Below are positions 58,395 to 64,000 of a stretch of 64,000 bases of DNA, piece by piece. This stretch comes from Pseudomonas syringae (GTDB lineage: Bacteria; Pseudomonadota; Gammaproteobacteria; Pseudomonadales; Pseudomonadaceae): assembly GCF_023278085.1 (NCBI RefSeq), contig NZ_CP066265.1, positions 5,297,501-5,361,500 of the forward strand, read 5' to 3'. Below the pieces are notes generated by a model, which saw only the letters and a program-made list of their open reading frames with translations, had not been told where the DNA came from and searched no databases. The position numbers were made by a program, and so were the translations under genes. How positions within the stretch are numbered: the first letter of the stretch is position 1; every line of letters starts with the position of its first letter.

Positions 58395-58709
58395 ATGACT
58401 ATCGAAAGCAAAAACTGGCAAGCACGCGACAGTCGCGTCAGCACTCTTCAGGTTTTCGGGACCGTAACCGTCCCTCAGACAAATTCGGTTCCAGTGCTCG
58501 TTAAAAGCGCCAGACCAGCCGCCTTCAACCACCTGAGTCTGGATCTGACGATCGAAACTCAAGGCATTGGCTTACAGGTACTGACCGAGAAAGCAGTTGC
58601 TTATACCCAACCGAGTGGCGCTGACATTACGGCTATCAGCATCTACTACAAGGACGAGTTGCTGGCGTCCATCGATACCGTAGAAGTTCCGATGTTCGCC
58701 GCTGAATAA
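58395..58709 (+). CDS. Small hypothetical protein, beta-rich
   Basis: 104-aa protein starting at ATG 58395, 8 nt after AAGGAG. The alternating pattern (VSTLQVFGTVTVPQ, LSLDLTIETQG, AISIYYKDELLASIDTVEVP) suggests an all-beta sandwich. No signal peptide or Cys. I do not recognise the family. It is followed by a terminator and preceded by an AT-rich region, so it is probably a regulated single gene. Confidence 0.78.
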   Translation: MTIESKNWQARDSRVSTLQVFGTVTVPQTNSVPVLVKSARPAAFNHLSLDLTIETQGIGLQVLTEKAVAYTQPSGADITAISIYYKDELLASIDTVEVPMFAAE

Positions 58710-58723
58710 CATAGCGTTTATGG

Positions 58724-58761
58724 ACGCCTGCCATGACCTCAGGGTATTTGGCGGGCGTTTT
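58724..58761 (+). terminator. Terminator after the beta-rich hypothetical
   Basis: Stem CGCCTGCC / GGCGGGCG (one G-T wobble) with a loop of about 18 nt, followed by TTTT. Confidence 0.75.
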
Positions 58762-58787
58762 GACGTCGCTTTCAATACAAGGCGGCG

Positions 58788-59654
58788 TCAGTCTTCGTGG
58801 GTCTTGATCGACTTCGGCGACAGCCGCAAGCCGCGCAGGCTGCGTTTGACGCTCTTGAGGTGATTGACCAGGCTCGGACCGCGCGCCATGGCGACGCCCA
58901 TTGCCAGCACATCGATAACCACCAGATGCGCGATGCGCGAGGTCAGCGGTGTGTAGATTTCGGTGTCTTCGTGCACGTCGATGGCCAGGTTGACCGAAGA
59001 CAGTTCGGCCAGTGGCGTCTGGCTCGGGCACAGCGTGATCAGCGTCGCGCCACTCTCGCGGACCAGATTGGCCGTGATCAGCAAATCCTTGGAGCGCCCT
59101 GACTGGGAAATGCACACCGCCACATCTGTCGGCTTGAGCGTGACGGCCGACATGGCCTGCATGTGCGGGTCGGAATACGCCGCAGCCGTCAGCAGCAGCC
59201 TGAAGAACTTGTGCTGCGCATCGGCAGCCACCGCGCCGGATGCACCGAACCCGTAGAACTCGACCCGATTGGCGCCGGCCATGGCGGTGACCGCCAGCTG
59301 CAAGGCATGAGGGTCAAGGTTCTCGCGCACTTCCATGAGCGTGTGCAGGGTCGTGTCGAAAATCTTCAGGCTGTAGTCAGCGACCGAATCATCCTCGTGA
59401 ATCGCGAACTGCCCGAAACTGGCACCTGCCGCCAGGCTCTGGGCCAGCTTGAGCTTGAGGTCCTGAAACCCGCTGCAACCGATGGCGCGGCAGAAGCGCA
59501 CGATGGTCGGCTCGCTGATCCCCACACTGTGGGCCAGATCAGCCATGGAACTGTGCATCACAGCCGCAGGGTCAAGCAGCACATGGTCGGCTACCTTGAG
59601 CTCCGATTTGCGCAACAGGTGACGTGACTGGGCGATGTGCTGCAGCAGATTCAA
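58788..59654 (-). CDS. rccR: RpiR/HexR-family carbon-metabolism regulator
   Basis: 288-aa regulator: N-terminal HTH_6 (SSMADLAHSVGISEPTIVRFCRA, about 38-60) and a C-terminal SIS sugar-phosphate-binding domain (VEFYGFGASGAVAADAQHKF; CISQSGRSKDLL). The start is taken as TTG 59654 (product MNLLQHIAQSRHLLRK), as family members begin there; an open frame to 59771 adds non-homologous residues. Its position near pycAB and uvrD matches PA5438, named RccR, which controls pyruvate, gluconeogenesis and glyoxylate-shunt genes in response to KDPG. A palindrome of the HexR/RccR kind lies 46 nt upstream. Confidence 0.88.
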   Translation of the reverse strand: MNLLQHIAQSRHLLRKSELKVADHVLLDPAAVMHSSMADLAHSVGISEPTIVRFCRAIGCSGFQDLKLKLAQSLAAGASFGQFAIHEDDSVADYSLKIFDTTLHTLMEVRENLDPHALQLAVTAMAGANRVEFYGFGASGAVAADAQHKFFRLLLTAAAYSDPHMQAMSAVTLKPTDVAVCISQSGRSKDLLITANLVRESGATLITLCPSQTPLAELSSVNLAIDVHEDTEIYTPLTSRIAHLVVIDVLAMGVAMARGPSLVNHLKSVKRSLRGLRLSPKSIKTHED

Positions 59655-59699
59655 GGGGCGGACTCGACAAAGATGAGATGGGCAGGGCTGTAACTTTTT

Positions 59700-59714
59700 T
59701 GTAGTTATACTACA
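59700..59714. promoter_or_regulatory. RccR/HexR-type operator
   Basis: Palindrome TGTAGT-TAT-ACTACA, 46-60 nt upstream of the rccR start. It resembles the operators of HexR-family regulators (TGTARTnnnAYTACA). Autoregulation is inferred. Confidence 0.7.
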
Positions 59715-59772
59715 TGACCCGCGAAGCGCCCAGTTAAACGACGCCGGAAGGCTGCATACGGGCTCTGTCATG

Positions 59773-59918
59773 AGGATTCCCGACGTTTTCGTGGGAATAA
59801 TCCTACATCAGGCTTTGTCTCGCGCCAGCGGCCGCAGGCTCAGTCAGTAAAAGTAGACGGAGTCCGTGCGAACCACGCAATAGGCGACGACCGGTCGTCC
59901 CGCTGCTGCGGTTTTTTA
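59773..59918 (+). ncRNA. Candidate small RNA or uvrD leader
   Basis: Between the divergent rccR and uvrD genes a hairpin AGGATTCCCGACG-TTTT-CGTGGGAATAATCCT (59773-59804) is followed by a GACGACCGGTCGTC palindrome (59886-59899) and CCGC-TGCT-GCGG-TTTTTT (59899-59918). A plus-strand terminator-like element here has no upstream gene to terminate, so a small RNA or a uvrD leader is suggested. The terminator stem is short (4 bp), so support is limited. The rest of the 59655-59974 gap holds the rccR operator and no protein gene. Confidence 0.35.
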
Positions 59919-59974
59919 ATGCCTGACGCAAAGCATGGTTTGCCCGTCATCGCGCGGCACCCTAGAATGCGCCG

Positions 59975-62158
59975 ATGCGCGATGATCTCTCTCTTCTTCT
60001 GAATTCCCTCAACGATGCCCAGCGTCAGGCCGTAGCGGCCTCACTGGGTCGTCAGTTGGTTCTGGCCGGTGCTGGCTCCGGCAAAACCCGTGTGCTGGTG
60101 CATCGCATCGCCTGGCTGATGCAGGTCGAGCAAGCCTCCCCGCATTCGGTGCTGTCGGTGACCTTCACCAACAAGGCTGCTGCCGAGATGCGCCACCGTA
60201 TCGAACAGCTGATGGGCATCAGCCCGGCCGGCATGTGGGTGGGCACGTTCCACGGGCTGGCACACCGCCTGCTGCGTGCGCACTGGCAGGAAGCCGGGCT
60301 GGTGCAGACCTTCCAGATTCTCGACAGCGATGACCAGCAGCGTCTGGTCAAGCGCGTGATGCGCGAGCTGGGGCTGGACGAGCAGCGCTGGCCTGCACGT
60401 CAGGCGCAGTGGTTCATCAATGGTCAGAAAGACGAAGGCCTGCGCCCGAAACATATTCAGGCCAGCGGCGATCTGTTCCTGACCACCATGAAAAGCGTTT
60501 ACGAAGCCTACGAGGTCGCTTGCCAGCGGGCAGGCGTCATCGACTTCTCCGAACTGCTGCTGCGCGCCCTGGACCTGTGGCGCGATAACCCTGGCCTGCT
60601 CGCGCACTATCAGCGTCGTTTCCGCCATGTACTGGTCGACGAGTTCCAGGACACCAACGCCGTGCAGTACGCCTGGTTGCGTCTGCTGGCCCAGGGCGGC
60701 GACAGCCTGATGGTGGTCGGCGACGACGATCAGTCCATCTACGGCTGGCGTGGCGCGAAGATCGAGAACATTCACCAGTACTCTTCCGACTTCCCGGACA
60801 CCGAAGTGATCCGCCTGGAGCAGAACTACCGCTCCACGGCGAGCATCCTCAAGGCCGCCAACGCCTTGATCGTCAACAACAGCGGTCGTCTCGGCAAGGA
60901 ATTGTGGACGGATGTCGGTGACGGCGAGCTGATCAACCTGTACGCCGCCTTCAACGAACACGATGAAGCACGCTACGTGGTCGAGACCATCGAAAGCGCG
61001 CTGAAAACCGGTATTTCGCGCAACGACATCGCCATTCTGTACCGCTCCAACGCCCAGTCGCGGGTGCTGGAAGAGGCCCTGCTGCGCGAACGCATCCCGT
61101 ACCGCATCTATGGCGGGCAACGCTTCTTCGAACGCGCCGAGATCAAGAACGCCATGGCGTACATGCGCCTGCTGGAAGGCCGTGGCAACGATGCGGCACT
61201 GGAGCGGGTCATCAACGTTCCGGCGCGCGGCATCGGTGAAAAGACCGTGGAAGCGATTCGTGAGCATGCGCGTCACGCCGACGTCTCGATGTGGGAAGCC
61301 ATGCGTCTGCTGGTCGCCAACAAAGGCCTGACCGGTCGCGCCGCCACGGCGTTGGGCGGGTTCATCGAGCTGATCGAGAACCTGTCGGCGAAGGTCATGG
61401 AAATGCCGCTGCACCTGATGACCCAGACGGTTATCGAGCAGTCCGGGCTGATCACTTATCACGAGCAGGAAAAAGGCGAGAAAGGCCAGGCTCGGGTAGA
61501 AAACCTTGAGGAACTGGTCAGCGCCGCACGCGCCTTCGAGAACCATGAGAGTGACGAAGAGCTGACACCACTGGCGGCGTTCCTTGGCCACGCCTCACTT
61601 GAGGCTGGCGACACTCAGGCGCAGGAACATGAGGAAAGCATCCAGTTGATGACCTTGCACAGCGCCAAGGGCCTGGAATTCCCGCATGTGTTTCTGGTTG
61701 GGATGGAAGAAGGACTGTTCCCGCACAAGATGAGCCTGGAAGAGCCAGGCCGCCTGGAAGAAGAACGGCGCCTGGCTTATGTCGGCATCACTCGCGCCAT
61801 GAAGCAACTGGTGATGACCTACGCGGAGACGCGTCGTCTGTATGGCAGCGAAACCTATAACAAGGTCTCGCGTTTCGTGCGCGAGATTCCGCCTGCGCTG
61901 ATTCAGGAAGTACGGCTGTCCAACAGCGTCAGCCGCCCGTTCGGCGGCACTCCGAAATTCAACAGCAGCAGCCTGTTCAACGGCACCGGCATTCCGGAAA
62001 CCGAGTTCACCATGGGCCAGCGCGTGCAGCATGCGGTGTTCGGCGAAGGCGTGATCCTCAACTTCGAAGGTGCCGGCGCTCAGGCACGCGTGCAGGTCAA
62101 CTTCGCCGATGGCAGCAAGTGGCTGATGATGGGGTATGCGAAGCTGGTGGCGTTGTAG
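59975..62158 (+). CDS. uvrD: DNA helicase II
   Basis: 727-aa SF1A helicase for nucleotide excision and mismatch repair. Motif I AGAGSGKT (31-38), Ia VTFTNKAAAEM, II VDEFQDTN, III VGDDDQSIYGWRG, IV NYRST, V MTLHSAKGLEFPHVFLVG and VI RLAYVGITRAMKQL are all present. The C-terminal tail ends in a Tudor-like segment (GQRVQHAVFGEGVILNFEG) that binds RNA polymerase in UvrD/PcrA. It has its own promoter in the gap after rccR. Length and motif order are normal. Confidence 0.97.
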   Translation: MRDDLSLLLNSLNDAQRQAVAASLGRQLVLAGAGSGKTRVLVHRIAWLMQVEQASPHSVLSVTFTNKAAAEMRHRIEQLMGISPAGMWVGTFHGLAHRLLRAHWQEAGLVQTFQILDSDDQQRLVKRVMRELGLDEQRWPARQAQWFINGQKDEGLRPKHIQASGDLFLTTMKSVYEAYEVACQRAGVIDFSELLLRALDLWRDNPGLLAHYQRRFRHVLVDEFQDTNAVQYAWLRLLAQGGDSLMVVGDDDQSIYGWRGAKIENIHQYSSDFPDTEVIRLEQNYRSTASILKAANALIVNNSGRLGKELWTDVGDGELINLYAAFNEHDEARYVVETIESALKTGISRNDIAILYRSNAQSRVLEEALLRERIPYRIYGGQRFFERAEIKNAMAYMRLLEGRGNDAALERVINVPARGIGEKTVEAIREHARHADVSMWEAMRLLVANKGLTGRAATALGGFIELIENLSAKVMEMPLHLMTQTVIEQSGLITYHEQEKGEKGQARVENLEELVSAARAFENHESDEELTPLAAFLGHASLEAGDTQAQEHEESIQLMTLHSAKGLEFPHVFLVGMEEGLFPHKMSLEEPGRLEEERRLAYVGITRAMKQLVMTYAETRRLYGSETYNKVSRFVREIPPALIQEVRLSNSVSRPFGGTPKFNSSSLFNGTGIPETEFTMGQRVQHAVFGEGVILNFEGAGAQARVQVNFADGSKWLMMGYAKLVAL

Positions 62159-62184
62159 GGTTCCGGGCTTGGGAAACGGGGCTC

Positions 62185-62445
62185 GGAGAGCTCTCTCGCT
62201 CCCACGCTCATCGTTATTGACTATCGTGCCAATGCTCCGCGTTGGCATGTATTGGGTGACGCTCCGCGTCACAAATCTTCAGTCTGGCGAGACAGTGCGC
62301 GTAAACGAAGCTCGGGCTTTAATGGTGCCTGCATCTCGTAAGGCCTGAATTCGGCGTCAACGCTCCAATGTGTGGCGCAGAGCGTCACGAACTGCATGCC
62401 AACGCGGAGCATTGGCACGACAGGCATAACCATCATCCGCACGCT
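62185..62445. repeat. REP-like repeat cluster after uvrD
   Basis: Contains GACTATCGTGCCAATGCTCC shared with 38.3 kb, GGTGACGCTCCGCGTCACAAA shared with 19.8 kb, and CCAACGCGGAGCATTGGCACG. The 62159-62592 gap otherwise holds only the promoter of the next gene. Confidence 0.8.
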
Positions 62446-62592
62446 CCAGCGCAGGATTAATCACAAGACTTACGAAGCGCGCTGAAAAGTCCTACGCTGT
62501 TTGTGTAAAAGTCCGAAACACTAACGCGCTGGTCATGTTGCCATCTGCTGTGCAACATGACGCGCGTGCAATCACCAAACGGGAATACCCTT

Positions 62593-63435
62593 ATGCAACG
62601 TTTTCTAAGCATCGCGATGGCGCTGTGCATCGGGCTCACCATGAGCCTGGATGTGAATGCCGCGCGCTTCGGTGGCGGCAAGAGCATGGGCTCGGCGCCT
62701 ACGCATCAGGCGCGCCAGACCGCACCTTCCACGCCGGCAGCCGCACCTGGCGCTGCTGGCCGCCCTGCCCCTGCGGCAAGCGGCGCCTCGCGCTGGCTGG
62801 GCCCATTGGCCGGTATCGCTGCCGGTGGCCTGCTCGCATCAATGTTCATGGGTGACGGCTTCAACGGCCTGCAACTGTTCGACATCCTGATCATGGGCCT
62901 CATTGCCTTCCTGATCTTCCGCTTCATCGCACGTCGTCGTCAGCAGCAACAGCCGAAAATGGCCGCTGCCGGTGCACCGTACCAGCGTGAAGCCAGTCAG
63001 CCTGGGCAGAACCCGATTTTCGGCAGTTCGTCGCCTGCATCCGCTGCGCCAGTGATCAACGCACCGGCCTGGTTCAATGAGGAGCGCTTCCTGGAGGCGG
63101 CCCGTGGCCACTTTCAGGCGCTGCAGCAGCACTGGGACGCCAACGAAATGGACAAAATCGCCGAGTTCGTCACTCCGCAGATGCTGCAATTCCTGAAAAA
63201 GGAACGTGCGGATCTGGGCGACGGCTTCCAGTCGACCTTCATCGACAACCTCAGCGTACAGCTGGACGGCGTCGATGACCGTGCCGACAAGACCATCGCG
63301 ACCCTGACCTTCTCCGGCGTTTCCAAGACGTCGCGCTTTGACCAGGGCGAAGTGTTCAGCGAAAGCTGGAACATGGAACGACCACAAGGTGACAACCAGC
63401 CATGGCTGGTGGCAGGAATTCGCCAGAACGGTTGA
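62593..63435 (+). CDS. Tim44-domain exported/membrane protein
   Basis: 280-aa protein: an N-terminal signal or anchor (MQRFLSIAMALCIGLTMSL), an Ala/Pro/Gly-rich stretch starting ARFGGGKSMGS (a TimA-type feature), a membrane segment (FNGLQLFDILIMGLIAFLIF), and a C-terminal Tim44-like domain (about 145-278, WFNEERFLEAARGHFQALQQHWDANEMDKIAEFVTP). Bacterial Tim44-like proteins are probably envelope assembly or binding factors; function unknown. A strong terminator follows. Confidence 0.88.
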   Translation: MQRFLSIAMALCIGLTMSLDVNAARFGGGKSMGSAPTHQARQTAPSTPAAAPGAAGRPAPAASGASRWLGPLAGIAAGGLLASMFMGDGFNGLQLFDILIMGLIAFLIFRFIARRRQQQQPKMAAAGAPYQREASQPGQNPIFGSSSPASAAPVINAPAWFNEERFLEAARGHFQALQQHWDANEMDKIAEFVTPQMLQFLKKERADLGDGFQSTFIDNLSVQLDGVDDRADKTIATLTFSGVSKTSRFDQGEVFSESWNMERPQGDNQPWLVAGIRQNG

Positions 63436-63460
63436 ACCAGATTCCGTTCTCGCGTTCAGA

Positions 63461-63486
63461 ACCCCGGACATGTCCGGGGTTTTTTG
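63461..63486 (+). terminator. Terminator after the Tim44-like gene
   Basis: 10-bp palindromic stem ACCCCGGACA / TGTCCGGGGT followed by TTTTTG. Confidence 0.93.
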
Positions 63487-63566
63487 TTTATCCGTTCGGA
63501 TAGTTATTTTGAGAAAGGCTTTACGCTACTGTATAACCCGCGCCATCAAGTGAGAGGAGCTGTGTC

Positions 63567-63974
63567 GTGGAAGAAGTCATTGAACAACTGCGTGAAGCAA
63601 ACGAGCCGGTCCCGGTTCCGCTTGAACTGCCTGACGAAGACCTGCTGGTCGAGATCGAGGAACAGCTGTTCATCAATATTCCGTTCGTCTTCAAGGAGTT
63701 TCTCCTGACGGTCAGCGATGTGGTGTATGGCAGCCTTGAGCCCGTCACAGTGACTGATCCGCAGTCGCACACCTACCTGCCGGAAGTCTGTGCTACCGCC
63801 TGGGATCTGGGCGTACCGCGCGAGCTGATTCCGATCTGCCAGGACGGTGACGATTATTACTGCGTCGAGGAAGACGGCACCGTGCTGCTGTGGTCTGCCG
63901 AGGAAGAGCTGGTCACTGAAGACAGCTGGGAATCGGTCTGGCATTGGGCGCGGGATGTCTGGCTGGAAAGCTGA
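63567..63974 (+). CDS. SMI1/KNR4-family protein
   Basis: 135-aa acidic protein starting with GTG at 63567 behind AGAGGAGC. The SMI1/KNR4 fold is recognisable from LVEIEEQLFINIPFVFKEFLLTVSD, then ELIPICQDGDDYYCVEEDGTVLLW, and the closing W-rich helix. In some bacteria the family supplies immunity proteins to contact-dependent toxins, but this copy sits in the conserved backbone next to uvrD with no toxin gene nearby, so a housekeeping role is equally possible. Confidence 0.88.
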   Translation: MEEVIEQLREANEPVPVPLELPDEDLLVEIEEQLFINIPFVFKEFLLTVSDVVYGSLEPVTVTDPQSHTYLPEVCATAWDLGVPRELIPICQDGDDYYCVEEDGTVLLWSAEEELVTEDSWESVWHWARDVWLES

Positions 63975-64000
63975 GACACCCCTGCCGCATCGACTGAAGG

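Noticed and set aside
60041..61591. 516-codon open frame antisense to uvrD
   Set aside because: uvrD carries all helicase motifs on the plus strand; the antisense product resembles no protein.
63567..63974. SMI1/KNR4 protein as immunity protein to a toxin
   Set aside because: No adjacent toxin gene and a position next to uvrD; the giant toxin-like gene is about 38 kb away.

Overview
The window is a high-GC gammaproteobacterial chromosome segment. Gene content and order (pst-phoU, phoBR, ubiCA, rubredoxin/rubredoxin reductase, purEK, aspA, two-subunit pyruvate carboxylase, RpiR-type regulator, uvrD) point to Pseudomonas. Protein sequences, the dispersed REP-like repeats and the accessory genes suggest the P. 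syringae group. From memory, much of the backbone order resembles the P. aeruginosa PAO1 region around PA5348-PA5443; this was not checked by a search.

Layout. 1-3.1 kb: glutaryl-CoA catabolism (gcdG partial, gcdH, divergent gcdR). 3.5-6.4 kb: pyridine nucleotide transhydrogenase pntAA-AB-B. 6.6-8.1 kb: acetyl/succinyl-CoA transferase. 8.4 kb: a DUF1127 mini-gene behind a 12-nt inverted repeat. 8.9-12 kb: three tandem DUF2388 secreted proteins, the last overlapping a DUF4105 envelope protein. 12-16 kb: SCP2-like protein, HU, rubredoxin and its reductase, ubiC-ubiA. 16-20 kb: phoB-phoR and a CNNM/CBS membrane protein, then a 151-bp tandem repeat. 20-26 kb: an M23 peptidase and a giant (about 1,540 aa) toxin-like protein with a C-terminal deaminase-like motif. 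26-34 kb: response regulator, phoU, pstB, pstA, pstC, pstS. 34-38 kb: MFS transporter, thioesterase, aldose-1-epimerase-like protein, DUF3299, GlsB. 38-40 kb: purK-purE behind an attenuator-like hairpin. 40-42 kb: two tandem secreted metzincin-like proteases. 42-49.6 kb: LysR regulator, aspA, AGCS transporter, asparaginase, bestrophin, YeeE/YedE transporter. 49.6-53 kb: MocR regulator divergent from an FMN-binding protein and two GNATs, then another repeat array. 53.5-58 kb: pycB, pycA, divergent pycR. 58-64 kb: two small proteins, rccR, uvrD, Tim44-like and SMI1/KNR4 proteins.

How the genes work together. PhoBR and Pst-PhoU form a phosphate-sensing and uptake system; Pho-box-like sites lie before phoB and pstS. 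aspA, an AGCS-type amino-acid/cation symporter and an asparaginase lie together and plausibly serve Asn/Asp use. PycA, PycB and RccR sit at the pyruvate/anaplerotic node.

The regions most likely to hold undescribed biology are the giant deaminase-like toxin gene, the metzincin pair and the DUF2388x3-DUF4105 cluster. Smaller candidates are a possible small RNA or leader upstream of uvrD and a 12-nt-periodic array of DnaA-box-like sequences inside the mocR gene. No tRNA, rRNA, CRISPR array or intact insertion sequence was recognised. All names come from reading the translations; no database search was possible.
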